64,000 nucleotides of DNA, from assembly GCA_900756765.1 (NCBI GenBank), contig CAAELE010000044.1:62001-126000 (forward strand). Reading direction: 5' to 3'. A program made the position numbers and the translations under genes. How positions within the stretch are numbered: the stretch's first letter is position 1; each line of letters begins with the position of its first letter. This stretch comes from an uncultured Collinsella sp. (GTDB lineage Bacteria; Actinomycetota; Coriobacteriia; Coriobacteriales; Coriobacteriaceae). The notes under the pieces were generated by a model. The model was given only the letters and a program-made list of their open reading frames with translations, made no database searches and was not told the DNA's origin. Shown in pieces: positions 33,857-43,664 of this stretch.

Positions 33857-35620
33857 TTACTTGCTCGCGAACAGCCAGACCAGGATGATCACTAGAATCA
33901 CGGCGATGATGCAGACGATGGCGCCGGTGAATTTGATACGTGAGTCGCGGGTGCGCTCTCGTACGTCATCCTCGGTAGCCTCGAGCTGGGCCACTTCGCG
34001 CTCGGTTTCGGCGTGTTCGGCCTTATCGCGCGCCAAGGATCCGGCGAGCGACTCGGTGATCTCGGGATGGTCGTGCACCTCGGTCGCCTGTTCGATAATC
34101 GACTGCGCATGTGCGGCGTCCGCCTGGGCGTTGGCGATGGCCTGCTCCTGCTCGCGACGAGCCTTGTCCTGCGCGGCAATCTTCTCGCGCAGTTCGCGCT
34201 GGCGCGTCGCGGCGGCAGTTTTTGCGGACTGCAACTCGTCGCGTGCAGCATCTGCCTCAGCCGTTACGGCCTGGTGCGCGCGTTTAGCGTCGGCGATGGG
34301 GGCCTGTGCCTGTTCGACGGCCTGCTCGGCGGCGGCGAGCGAATGCTCAAGGTCGGCGGTCACGCGTGGAATGTCTTCCTCGGCCTTGCGCAGGGCATCG
34401 GCGGCATCGGAGATCTGCATCGAAAGCTCGCTGGTGCGCACAGTGTAATTGGCGGGGTTCGCCGAAGGATTGCGCTGCAGCTCGGCATACTCGCGTCGTA
34501 ACGTTTCAAGCTGTGCGCGTGTTGCGTCGGCAGTTTGCTGCGCGGCGGCGACACCTGCGTCGCGCTCGGCCTTCACCTTGTCGCGAATGCGCTTGGAATC
34601 TTCGAGTCGACGAACCAGGCGGTTGCCGGTTTCGCGTGAGCTCGCCTCGCGAGCCTCGACGGCATCGAGTGCAGCCTTCAAGCGACGCTCGGCTGCATCA
34701 TCTTCTGCCTTCATTTGCTCGAGCTGGCTCTTGAGCTCAGTTGCTTTGGCGGCATGGGCGTCGCGGTCAATCTCGGCGGCCGCAGCGGTCTTTTGCGCCG
34801 TGGCGATTGCCTGACGCTGGTCGGCGACAATCTGGTCGTAGCGCCCCGCGATATCCTGCCGCGTCTCGAGCTCCTCGGCCTGATCGGAAATGCGCTGCTC
34901 CAACTCTGCCAGGTGGTCGCGGGCATCGGCGAGTGCCTTTTTCGCGGCGTTCATCTCGCGCATGGCCGAGGCTCCCTGTGCGATAAAGGCGCCCACGGCG
35001 TTCGCAGTGTTCGAGACGGCGGTTCCCAGGTCGCGGCTCGCGGCGGGGGCGTGCGGGGCGATCGGGCGACCGGTGTCAGCGGCGTCAACATCGGTAGTTT
35101 GCGGCGCGGCGATATTGCCGGTGCCGCCTTCGATCACAGAAAAGCCCGCTGCATGCGGGTCGACGGCGTCCGCGCCAATCGTGGGATGTTCGAGCTGCAG
35201 AAACGAGGGCATAGTGCTGCCTTGGTCGGCAACGGGGGTCTCGCCGGGCACGAAGGTCGAGGCGGCCTCGGCGGCCTCCTCTTCTTCGACGTCAACATCG
35301 GTGTCGGCCACGGCGTCTTTCATCGCTTTGACGGCATCCATCATGGAGTCCATGACGGCATCGAGCTCTTCTTCAGAAGATACCTCGATGGGGCCTTCTG
35401 CTTGCGGAGCGGCGTCCTTTTCGGGGGCGTCGTCCTGAGCGGCCGAATCGTCGTTTTGCTCGCCGGCATCTTCGGCCGCAGGGATTTCCGTCGCAGCGCC
35501 GTTATCCAGGGTGGCGTCGTCGACGTCGGTATCATTGCAGGTCGCAGCGTCAGTATCTGCGGCGACGTCTGCTGAATCATCAATATGCTGTTGAGTCTGG
35601 GGGTCCAGCTCGTCTGTCAT
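33857..35620 (-). CDS. Acidic coiled-coil protein with C-terminal membrane anchor
   Basis: A 587-residue protein. The start is ATG 35620 (nine bases after GAGGAG); ATG 35626 is also possible, and a frame to 35731 is not supported. The first ~190 residues are strongly acidic, Asp/Glu/Ala-rich and probably disordered. Residues about 230-540 form long Ala/Glu/Lys/Arg-rich coiled coils. One TM helix at the very end (TGAIVCIIAVILVIILVWLF) gives a tail-anchored topology with most of the protein in the cytoplasm. No enzymatic motif is seen. It could be a structural or division-related scaffold, but no function can be assigned. It converges with queA across the repeat elements. Confidence 0.8.
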   Translation of the reverse strand: MTDELDPQTQQHIDDSADVAADTDAATCNDTDVDDATLDNGAATEIPAAEDAGEQNDDSAAQDDAPEKDAAPQAEGPIEVSSEEELDAVMDSMMDAVKAMKDAVADTDVDVEEEEAAEAASTFVPGETPVADQGSTMPSFLQLEHPTIGADAVDPHAAGFSVIEGGTGNIAAPQTTDVDAADTGRPIAPHAPAASRDLGTAVSNTANAVGAFIAQGASAMREMNAAKKALADARDHLAELEQRISDQAEELETRQDIAGRYDQIVADQRQAIATAQKTAAAAEIDRDAHAAKATELKSQLEQMKAEDDAAERRLKAALDAVEAREASSRETGNRLVRRLEDSKRIRDKVKAERDAGVAAAQQTADATRAQLETLRREYAELQRNPSANPANYTVRTSELSMQISDAADALRKAEEDIPRVTADLEHSLAAAEQAVEQAQAPIADAKRAHQAVTAEADAARDELQSAKTAAATRQRELREKIAAQDKARREQEQAIANAQADAAHAQSIIEQATEVHDHPEITESLAGSLARDKAEHAETEREVAQLEATEDDVRERTRDSRIKFTGAIVCIIAVILVIILVWLFASK

Positions 35621-35914
35621 AGGCATGTGCTCCTCATCGTTGTTCGTCACCCTATGATAAAGTCTCGCGTCGACATCCCGCGCGCTGCAGCAAAGTTTCA
35701 AAACGTGTTCGATGACTCGTTTGGCTGACAAAAATTCAGCCTTCTTATTCAGTTTGTGCTTGACATCCCCTTCGCCGAATGACGTTGTGCCGTTCGCCTG
35801 CTGCAGCCTTTATTTTTCACTTGAACCCGCTAAAGTTGCATTTCAGCTTTTGGCGCGTGAAGTTGGATGCGCGCAGTCGGCGGGTGGGCCCGTCGCGATT
35901 TGAAAGGACTTCGT

Positions 35915-36715
35915 ATGGGACTTTTCACTGGTAAGACCGTAATCGTCACCGGCGGCGGCAAGGCCACGCTTAAGGACGGCTCCGCTGGCTCCATCGGCTA
36001 CGGCATTGATATTGCTTTTGCCAAGGAGGGCGCAAACCTCGTCATTACCGGCCGCAACGTTGCCAAGCTCGAGGCTGCCAAGGAGTCCCTCGAGGCCGAG
36101 TACGGCATCAAGGTTCTGCCTGTTCAGGCCGATGTCTCGGCTGGTCAGGACAACGAGGCCGTCGTCCAGAACGTTATCGACAAGGCGATTGAGGAGTTCG
36201 GTCGCATCGACGCTGTCGTCAACAACGCTCAGGCCAGCGCCTCGGGCGTGACCATCGCCGACCACACTATGGACCAGTTCAACCTGGCCATTTACTCTGG
36301 CCTGTATGCCACCTACCTGTACATGCAGAAGGCCTATCCGCACCTGAAGGAGACCAAGGGCTCCGTGGTCAACTTTGCCTCGGGCGCCGGCCTGTTTGGC
36401 AACTACGGCCAGTGCAGCTATGCCGCCGCCAAGGAGGGCATCCGCGGCCTGACTCGCGTTGCCGCCAACGAGTGGGGCAAGGACGGCATCAACGTCAACA
36501 TCGTGTGCCCGCTTGCTTGGACCGCTGCGCTCGAGAACTTCCAGGATGCCTATCCCGAGGCGTTCAAGGCCAACGTCCACATGCCGCCGGCGGGCCACTA
36601 CGGCGACGTCGAGAAGGAAATCGGCCGCGTGGTCGTTCAGCTCTGCGGTCCCGACTTTAAGTACATGAACGGCGAGACTGTCACCCTCGAGGGTGGCATG
36701 GGCCAGCGTCCTTAA
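35915..36715 (+). CDS. Short-chain dehydrogenase/reductase with unusual nucleotide-binding loop
   Basis: A 266-residue SDR. The active site is standard: Ser156 (NFASG), Tyr169 and Lys173 (YAAAK), with NNAQ replacing NNAG at 103-106. The N-terminal glycine loop is longer than usual, with TGGG at 12-15 and then GSIGYGI at 25-31, reminiscent of the SIAYGI element of FabI enoyl-ACP reductases. A C-terminal GGMGQRP fits the SDR end. It is a cytosolic NAD(P)-dependent oxidoreductase; the substrate is unknown. Gut Collinsella carry several SDRs acting on bile acids, but nothing here shows that specificity. AAAGGACTTCGT precedes ATG 35915. The upstream 294 bp hold a TTGACA box but no clear -10. Confidence 0.85.
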   Translation: MGLFTGKTVIVTGGGKATLKDGSAGSIGYGIDIAFAKEGANLVITGRNVAKLEAAKESLEAEYGIKVLPVQADVSAGQDNEAVVQNVIDKAIEEFGRIDAVVNNAQASASGVTIADHTMDQFNLAIYSGLYATYLYMQKAYPHLKETKGSVVNFASGAGLFGNYGQCSYAAAKEGIRGLTRVAANEWGKDGINVNIVCPLAWTAALENFQDAYPEAFKANVHMPPAGHYGDVEKEIGRVVVQLCGPDFKYMNGETVTLEGGMGQRP

Positions 36716-36716
36716 G

Positions 36717-36746
36717 GGTTACGCGGTTTTACCAAACCGCGTAACC
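36717..36746. repeat. Inverted repeat after the SDR gene
   Basis: A perfect 13-bp stem (36717-36729 with 36734-36746) begins just after the SDR stop. It matches the hairpin at 33563-33589 and is likewise followed by the nested element. It may terminate the SDR transcript although the T-tract is lacking. Confidence 0.7.
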
Positions 36747-36748
36747 AG

Positions 36749-36867
36749 CCGACGCTGCAAACCCGCCAGAGCGACAATCTGCCTTTCAACTTCGGCGGCA
36801 TGACCAGAAGGTCAATACCGCCTCGTTTCAAGGCACCATGCTCGCTCTGGCGGGTTTTCGCTGTCGG
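36749..36867. repeat. Nested-hairpin intergenic element, copy B
   Basis: Outer arms 36759-36773 and 36843-36857 pair perfectly over 15 bp. The inner arms GGCGG (36794-36798) and CCGCC (36818-36822) enclose GACCAGAAGGTC (36802-36813). The linkers and core match copy A at 33657, while both arm pairs differ in sequence yet remain complementary. It fills much of the 323-bp gap between the SDR gene and tgt. Confidence 0.75.
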
Positions 36868-36995
36868 TGCCATAGCATCGGCGATACCTTGGCTGTTGGA
36901 AATGATCCCAGATGTAGTCGCTGGGGACGTTCTTAAACGACTATGACCCCTTTGCGCCAGTTTCTGTCGAGTCGGTGCTCCTTGCGGGTTGCCCG

Positions 36996-37001
36996 TATAA
37001 T
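36996..37001 (+). promoter_or_regulatory. Probable -10 box of tgt
   Basis: A perfect TATAAT lies 38 bases before the tgt ATG. At the expected -35 distance only CGGTGC is found, so the -35 is weak. Confidence 0.45.
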
Positions 37002-37038
37002 GGTTTGCGTATGAACCGCAACCAAGGAGTTCCAGTTT

Positions 37039-38178
<1,140 letters not shown>

Positions 38179-38311
38179 GAGCCGCGACCGCTGACCGATG
38201 CCTTGCAAGCGCATGATGCATCGTGGGTACCATACCGAATAGTTGATGTTCGGGCGGGTGTTTGGCGCATGGCGTCGACCCCGCCCGTTTCTATTTTCGA
38301 TAGGAGTGCCC

Positions 38312-39070
38312 ATGATTAAGAATGAGAACGTCGAGGGCGAGCCCGCCTACGACGAGACGTACCGCCGCGGCCCCGTGGTCATGCGCGGCCCCATGATTCC
38401 TAAGGACAACACCTACGCCAACCTGCTGGCGCCCGAGGATTCAACCGACTGGTTGCATGCCGATCCGTGGCGCGTCCTTCGTATTCAGGCAGAATTCGTC
38501 GATGGCTTCGGCGCGCTTGCCGAGCTCGGACCCGCGGTGACCATCTTCGGCAGTGCCCGCACGCCCAAGACCGATCCGCTCTACAAGGCGGCGCGCACGG
38601 TCGGCCGGAAAATCGCCCAGCACGGCGTGGCGGTTATCACCGGCGGCGGCCCTGGCATCATGGAAGCGGCCAACAGGGGAGCGGCGAGCGTCAACGGCAA
38701 GTCGGTCGGCTTGGGTATCGAGCTGCCGCACGAGCAGGGGCTCAACAAATTCGTGAACCTGGGTATGGACTTCCGCTACTTCTTTGTGCGCAAGACCATG
38801 TTCGTTAAGTACAGCTCGGGTGCCATCGTGTTTCCCGGTGGTTTTGGCACGCTCGATGAGATGTTCGAGGTGCTCACGCTGGTGCAGACGCACAAGGTTA
38901 AGCGCATGCCGCTCGTTTTGGTGGGCACAGAGTACTGGCAGGGCCTGTTCGACTGGCTCAACGGCCCGGTGATGGATGCCGGTATGATAAGCCCACTCGA
39001 TCCGGAGCTTGTGCACATTACCGACGACCTCAACGAGGCAGTCGATATCGCCCTGAGCGGGTTGATGTAG
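38312..39070 (+). CDS. LOG-family protein (TIGR00730, lysine decarboxylase-like Rossmann fold)
   Basis: A 252-residue protein of the LOG/TIGR00730 family. Its two diagnostic motifs are ITGGGPGIMEAANRGA and FPGGFGTLDEMFE. Characterised members hydrolyse nucleoside 5'-monophosphates (PpnN) or release cytokinin-type bases; the older name lysine decarboxylase is misleading. ATG 38312 follows TAGGAG; the frame from 38243 is an unsupported extension. It is followed by two long inverted repeats before the convergent degV paralogue. Cytosolic. Confidence 0.9.
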   Translation: MIKNENVEGEPAYDETYRRGPVVMRGPMIPKDNTYANLLAPEDSTDWLHADPWRVLRIQAEFVDGFGALAELGPAVTIFGSARTPKTDPLYKAARTVGRKIAQHGVAVITGGGPGIMEAANRGAASVNGKSVGLGIELPHEQGLNKFVNLGMDFRYFFVRKTMFVKYSSGAIVFPGGFGTLDEMFEVLTLVQTHKVKRMPLVLVGTEYWQGLFDWLNGPVMDAGMISPLDPELVHITDDLNEAVDIALSGLM

Positions 39071-39081
39071 GGTAGCTAAAA

Positions 39082-39142
39082 TGGGACGGGGCTAAAAAGA
39101 CTGGTCTGAAACGTTTGATACCAGTCTTTTAGCCCCGTCCCA
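39082..39142. repeat. Long intergenic hairpin
   Basis: Arms of 23-24 bases (39082-39105 with 39120-39142) pair with a single bulged A around a 14-base loop, starting 12 bp after the LOG gene stop. It may double as a terminator. Confidence 0.65.
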
Positions 39143-39159
39143 AATGAACTGCTTTTAAG

Positions 39160-39222
39160 TTGCGGTGGAATAGGGATTGATTTGCGGCTGATAAGCCAAA
39201 AACAGTCCCTATTACACCGCAA
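39160..39222. repeat. TTGCGGTGGAATAG palindromic repeat, copy 1
   Basis: Arms 39160-39179 and 39203-39222 match at 18 of 20 positions and enclose a smaller stem. The left arm motif AGTTGCGGTGGAATAG is repeated at 42431 in another long hairpin, so this is a dispersed repeat family. It lies just downstream of the degV paralogue. Confidence 0.65.
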
Positions 39223-39237
39223 GTGGTATGGGTAGCC

Positions 39238-40098
39238 CTAATTGGTGGGTTGGTAGCGGGGGCAGTAACTGATGGCGATGGCGTCGACGCCTACGTGGGT
39301 GGCGATGGTGCAGCCGATGGGGCCGGTGCCGGCGTCTACGTAGTTCTGGCCTGCGAGCGCTTGGTTGACGAGCTCCTGCTCCTCGGCAGCGCCGGTCGTG
39401 AGCACGCGCACGCTGGAGCCCGGGTGCTCGGTCAAAAATGCGAGGCAATCGGCCATGGTGTTGGCAACGATGCGCTTGGCTCCGCGGCCCTTCTTGACGG
39501 CCTTGATCTCGCCCGATTTCCACTCCGGCGAGACGGCCAGGCGAATGTTGAGCATTTGGGTGAGCTGGCCGGCGAGTTTAGGTGCGCGGCCGTTCTTGAC
39601 CAGGTTCTCGAGCGTTCGGGGAATCAGCAGCAGGTGTGCGTCGGGCAGCGTCGCGCGGATCTGCGCCTCGGTCTCGTCCAGGCTGCGACCGTCCTCGCGC
39701 ATGGCGAGCGCGTACTCCACCAGCAGGCCCTCGGCGCCCGAGCCGGTGCGCGAGTCGATACAGCGCACGTCGAGCTCGTGCGTTTCGGCCGTCAGGCTGG
39801 CGTTGGCATAGCAGGCGGACCACTCGCTGCATAGCGAGATAAAGATGGCGCTATCATGGCCGTCGGCGAGCACGCGGTCAAAGAGTGCCTTAAACTCGCC
39901 GGCGCTTGGCTGCGAGGTGTGCGGCAACTGCTCGGAGCCGGCCATGCGCGCGACGTACTCCTGGGCGGTAATCTGCACCTGGTCGAGCAGGTCTTCGCCC
40001 TCGATAATCACATGCAGCGGAATCACGTAAATGCCGAGCTCTTGGGCGCGGGCGGGGGAGATGTCCGACGTGGAGTCGGTTATGATGGCAAAAGACAT
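39238..40098 (-). CDS. DegV-family protein (second paralogue)
   Basis: A 286-residue DegV-family fatty-acid-binding protein. It begins MSFAIITDSTSDISPA, the usual DegV opening, at ATG 40098 with AAAGGTG upstream; the frame extending to 40155 is not used. Other family parts are LPHTSQPSAGEF, FISLCSEWSACYANA, and IGCTIATHVGVDAIAISY at the end. It differs from the DegV protein at 19134 in most of its sequence, so a different fatty acid or partner is likely. It is separated from the divergent HAD gene by about 155 bp. Confidence 0.9.
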   Translation of the reverse strand: MSFAIITDSTSDISPARAQELGIYVIPLHVIIEGEDLLDQVQITAQEYVARMAGSEQLPHTSQPSAGEFKALFDRVLADGHDSAIFISLCSEWSACYANASLTAETHELDVRCIDSRTGSGAEGLLVEYALAMREDGRSLDETEAQIRATLPDAHLLLIPRTLENLVKNGRAPKLAGQLTQMLNIRLAVSPEWKSGEIKAVKKGRGAKRIVANTMADCLAFLTEHPGSSVRVLTTGAAEEQELVNQALAGQNYVDAGTGPIGCTIATHVGVDAIAISYCPRYQPTN

Positions 40099-40254
40099 AA
40101 TTGCACCTTTCGTTGGGGCGCTTGCGCGCCGCCTTCTGAGAGCAAAGTGCGACAAGTATAGTAGAGTCGTTCCACATTACTAGGTTCAATTGTTGAATAG
40201 TCAACAGTTTGAAGTGTCGGTGTGGAAATCATCAACTGCGGAAGAGGGATGCCG

Positions 40255-40917
40255 ATGGAGGCACTGGAGATATACAGGCGGCCGGTCGTGCTGTTTGATT
40301 TCGATGGCACGGTGGCCGATACGGGTCGGGCGGTGATGATCTCGACGCGCAAGACGCTGACTGCGCGCGGGTTTTCGGAGGCGCAGATGGGTGATCTGCG
40401 CCGCATGATCGGGCCGCCCCTATGGAAGAGCTTTCACGACTTTTATGGATTCTCCCGCGAGGAGTCGCTGGTGGTGGCCGACGAGTACCGCGCCTTTTTT
40501 GATGAGTTGGGACCGGAGGAGTATCCCGTGTTCGACGGGATCCCCGAGTTTCTGGATGGGTTGGCCGCCCGGGGCAAGCGTATGGCCGTGGCGACGTCGC
40601 GCATGGAGGCAAAGTGCATTGACATGGTGCGTGAGCTGGGGCTTTGCCAGTTCGAAGCCGTGGTCGGCATGAATCCGCCGCAGGGACGCGAGACCAAGGC
40701 GGATTCGGTCCGCGATGCGCTGGCGGCCCTGGGCGCGACCGCGGACGATGCCGTGATGATTGGCGACCGCTTCAACGATGTGGAGGGTGCGCACGCGATG
40801 GGCGTGCCGTGTATCGGCATCTATTCGGGCGCGGCGGCGCCGGGCGAGCACGAGGCCGCGGGAGCCAATGCGGTGGTGCACTCGGTGGCCGAGCTTGCTA
40901 AACTTTTCGCAATATAA
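40255..40917 (+). CDS. HAD-superfamily phosphatase (phosphoglycolate phosphatase-like)
   Basis: A 220-residue HAD subfamily I hydrolase. Motif I is VLFDFDGTVADT, motif II lies in VATSRMEAK, the motif III region is near GRETKADSVRDAL, and motif IV is MIGDRFNDVEGA. A helical cap of the PGP/PpaX type follows motif I. It is a cytosolic phosphatase of unknown substrate. ATG 40255 has the better RBS gap after GAAGAGGG; ATG 40249 is possible. It precedes the PepV-like peptidase gene by 54 bp in the same direction. Confidence 0.88.
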   Translation: MEALEIYRRPVVLFDFDGTVADTGRAVMISTRKTLTARGFSEAQMGDLRRMIGPPLWKSFHDFYGFSREESLVVADEYRAFFDELGPEEYPVFDGIPEFLDGLAARGKRMAVATSRMEAKCIDMVRELGLCQFEAVVGMNPPQGRETKADSVRDALAALGATADDAVMIGDRFNDVEGAHAMGVPCIGIYSGAAAPGEHEAAGANAVVHSVAELAKLFAI

Positions 40918-40971
40918 GTATGTGATGTGAGGGGCGGGCACGCTCGCCGCTCATTGGTAAGGAGGTCCTCC

Positions 40972-42408
40972 ATGAATCAGGTGGAGCAGAGCGTTACCGA
41001 GTATGTCGACGAGGTCTGGGAGGATGTCGTCGCCGATATCGAGCAGCTGGTGAGTTATCCGTCCGTGGCAGTTTCCGCCGATGCGGAGCCCGGCGCGCCG
41101 TTTGGCCGCCCGGTCCGTGACGCGCTCGATTGCGCGCTCGGCATCGCGCAGAAGCTCGGCTACCGGACGAGCGACGACGAGGGCTATGTGGGCATTGCCG
41201 ATATCCCTGGCCGCGGCGACAAGCAGCTTGCGACCATCTGCCATGTGGACGTGGTGCCCGCCGGCCCTGGTTGGAACACCGACCCGTTTGCGATGGAGCG
41301 TCGCGAGGGCTGGCTGCTCGGTCGCGGCGTGATCGACGACAAGGGTCCGGCGGTGCTGTCGCTCTACGCTGGTGCCTATCTGCTCAAGCACGGCATCGTG
41401 CCGCGCTATACCTTCCGCGCGCTGCTGGGCTGCGATGAGGAAGTGGGCATGTCCGACGTTCACCATTATCTGGAGAACTATGCAAACCCCGACTTTCTGT
41501 TTACACCCGATGCCGAGTTCCCGGTCTGCAATGCCGAGAAGGGCCAGTTTGGGGCGACGTTTGTGAGCTCCAAGATTGACGGCGGGCGCATTGTGTCGTG
41601 GAGCGGTGCCGAGGCGAGCAACGCCATTCCGTCGCAGTCTACCTGCGAGCTTGCGATTGCCGCCGATGAGCTGCCGGCGCCCGTTGAGAACGCCGACCGC
41701 CTGGAGATTACGGCACTCGATAACGGGCATGCGCAGATTTTCGCCCACGGCATTGGCGGTCATGCCTCGATGCCTGAGGGAACGATCAATGCCGTCGGCC
41801 TGATCGTGACGTACCTGCGCGAGGCCGAGGACGCGTTTGGTGCGCGCGACGAGCGCCTGCTGACGCCTGCCGAGCACGAGTTTGTCAAGTTTCTGGCCTT
41901 TGTGCATGCGGACGCCTATGGCCGCGGCCTGGGTATCGACGCGACGAGCCCCGCGTTTGGCCCGCTCACCTGCAACCCCGGCGTCATCCGCGTGGCGGAT
42001 GGCCACATTGAGCAGGTCATCGACGTGCGTTTCCCCGACAGCACGAGCGCCGATACCATCTGCGAGCAGCTCGAGCCGCTCGTGGGCCGCTTTGGTGTGA
42101 CGTATCGCGTGGGTCGTACCAAGGTGCCGTTCTCGGTCTCTGCTGACGATCCGGCCGTGAAGGCGCTGATTGACACTTATAACGAGTTTACGGGTAAGCA
42201 CGCCGAGCCCTTCGCCATGGGCGGTGGCACGTACGCACGCAACTTTGCCCGCGCCGTCTCATTTGGCCCCGAGGAAACCGGCCTGGAGCTGCCCGCATGG
42301 GGCGGCCAGATGCACGGCCCCAACGAGTGCGCCAACGAGGAACAGCTCAAGCAAGCGCTCAAGATCTATATCGTGGCAATCCTCCGTTTGAATGAATTAG
42401 AGCTTTAA
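40972..42408 (+). CDS. M20-family dipeptidase (PepV/Sapep type)
   Basis: A 478-residue zinc peptidase of the Sapep/PepV subfamily. Zinc-ligand and catalytic regions are visible: TICHVDVVPAGPGW (His, catalytic Asp), GRGVIDDKGP (Asp), LLGCDEEVGMSD (Glu pair), PDAEFPVCNAEKG, and GGGTYARN near the C-terminus. An insert of about 200 residues forms the lid/dimer domain typical of PepV. It cleaves dipeptides in the cytosol, fitting an amino-acid-fermenting lifestyle. A strong AAGGAGGTCCTCC precedes ATG 40972. It ends with a palindromic repeat that can serve as terminator. Confidence 0.92.
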   Translation: MNQVEQSVTEYVDEVWEDVVADIEQLVSYPSVAVSADAEPGAPFGRPVRDALDCALGIAQKLGYRTSDDEGYVGIADIPGRGDKQLATICHVDVVPAGPGWNTDPFAMERREGWLLGRGVIDDKGPAVLSLYAGAYLLKHGIVPRYTFRALLGCDEEVGMSDVHHYLENYANPDFLFTPDAEFPVCNAEKGQFGATFVSSKIDGGRIVSWSGAEASNAIPSQSTCELAIAADELPAPVENADRLEITALDNGHAQIFAHGIGGHASMPEGTINAVGLIVTYLREAEDAFGARDERLLTPAEHEFVKFLAFVHADAYGRGLGIDATSPAFGPLTCNPGVIRVADGHIEQVIDVRFPDSTSADTICEQLEPLVGRFGVTYRVGRTKVPFSVSADDPAVKALIDTYNEFTGKHAEPFAMGGGTYARNFARAVSFGPEETGLELPAWGGQMHGPNECANEEQLKQALKIYIVAILRLNELEL

Positions 42409-42429
42409 GGTTTCGCGGTTTCCCAATTT

Positions 42430-42505
42430 AAGTTGCGGTGGAATAGTTCCTAGAAAGGGCCATTTGATGGCCAAGCGGGAACTATTTCACCGCAACTTTG
42501 TTTTT
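42430..42505 (+). terminator. TTGCGGTGGAATAG palindromic repeat, copy 2, probably a terminator
   Basis: Arms 42430-42450 and 42478-42498 match at 20 of 21 positions, enclose a smaller GGCC...GGCC stem, and are followed by TTTGTTTTTA. It lies 22 bp after the PepV-type gene and shares its left arm with the repeat at 39160. Confidence 0.7.
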
Positions 42506-42701
42506 ATTGGTGTAAAAGGCACGCCATGCTTGGGTGGGGATTGTTATTCGTTTGTAAAGGCTGGGCCGCGCTTGCGGTAAGGGTTTATCAAATGCCCGTA
42601 AGAAACCGCAGTTGGCGCGGACGTTGCCCGGTCGGGGCCGTATCTTTGCAAACAGCAAAGCGGGCGGGGTGCCCGCGAGTCGCATGTATGAAAGGAAGAT
42701 C

Positions 42702-43640
42702 ATGCTCGATCAGGCTTATTCTCGTCGTCAGTTCCTCGGCCTCGCTGGTGGTCTTGCCAGCATCGTCGGCCTCGGTCTCGTTGGTTGCGGTGGCGCAGGC
42801 GCTTCCAACGCTGCCGACAAGGGTAGCGCCGCTGCTGCCGAGTCCGTCTCCGGCGAGGTGACCTACGACGGTGCCTCCTCGTTCCAGGCTCTCGTCGAGG
42901 CTGCTGCCGAGAAGTTCATGGATGCCAACCCCGACGTCTCCATCTCCGGTTCGGGCAACGGTTCGGGCAAGGGCCTTACCGCTGTTGCCGCCGGCACCGT
43001 CACCATCGGTAACTCCGACGTCTTCGCCGAGTCCAAGCTCGAGGCCGATCAGGTCAAGAACCTCGTCGACCACGAGGTCGCCGTCGTGGGCATGGGCCCC
43101 GTCGTCTCCAAGAACGTGACGGTCGACGATCTGTCCCTCGAACAGCTCAAGGGCATCTTCTCCGGCCAGATCACCAACTGGAACGAGGTCGGCGGCGACG
43201 ACGCCAAGATCGTCGTGCTCAACCGCAAGGCCGGCTCCGGCACCCGCGCCACCTTCGAGGCTGCCGTCTTTGGCGACGAGGCCGTCGACTTTAAGGGCGA
43301 CGCCGAGCTCGACAAGTCCGGCGACGTCCAGACTCAGATGGGCAGCACCGATAACGCCATCTCCTACCTGGACTTCTCGCACTTCGATGACTCCAAGTTC
43401 AACGCCATCAAGGTCGAGGGCGTCGAGCCCAAGAGCGCAAACGTCACCGACGACTCCTTCAAGATCTGGGCTACCGAGCACATGTACTGCGCAAAGGACG
43501 CCGACGAGGCCACCAAGGCCTTCCTGGAGTTCATGCTTTCCGACGACGTCCAGGGCAAACTCGTCGAGGAGCAGGGCTTTATCCCCGTCTCTGCCATGAA
43601 GGTCGTCAAGGACGCCAGCGGCAAGGTCTCTGCTAAATAA
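42702..43640 (+). CDS. pstS: Phosphate ABC transporter substrate-binding lipoprotein
   Basis: A 312-residue PstS. ATG 42702 has GAAAGGA upstream; longer frames are rejected. The N-terminus combines a Tat-like SRRQFLGLAGG with a lipobox LVGC (Cys33), implying export as a Tat lipoprotein. The mature protein has the PstS pattern: TYDGASSFQ (phosphate loop), GSGNGSGKGLTAV, the VTVDDLSLEQLKGIFSGQI segment, and NRKAGSGTRATFE. It binds inorganic phosphate outside the membrane and passes it to PstCA. It is the first gene of pstSCAB. The 290-bp upstream region must hold the promoter, but I could not define a PHO box. Confidence 0.92.
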   Translation: MLDQAYSRRQFLGLAGGLASIVGLGLVGCGGAGASNAADKGSAAAAESVSGEVTYDGASSFQALVEAAAEKFMDANPDVSISGSGNGSGKGLTAVAAGTVTIGNSDVFAESKLEADQVKNLVDHEVAVVGMGPVVSKNVTVDDLSLEQLKGIFSGQITNWNEVGGDDAKIVVLNRKAGSGTRATFEAAVFGDEAVDFKGDAELDKSGDVQTQMGSTDNAISYLDFSHFDDSKFNAIKVEGVEPKSANVTDDSFKIWATEHMYCAKDADEATKAFLEFMLSDDVQGKLVEEQGFIPVSAMKVVKDASGKVSAK

Positions 43641-43664
43641 GTAATCGCCCCGGAAAGGTTTGCA

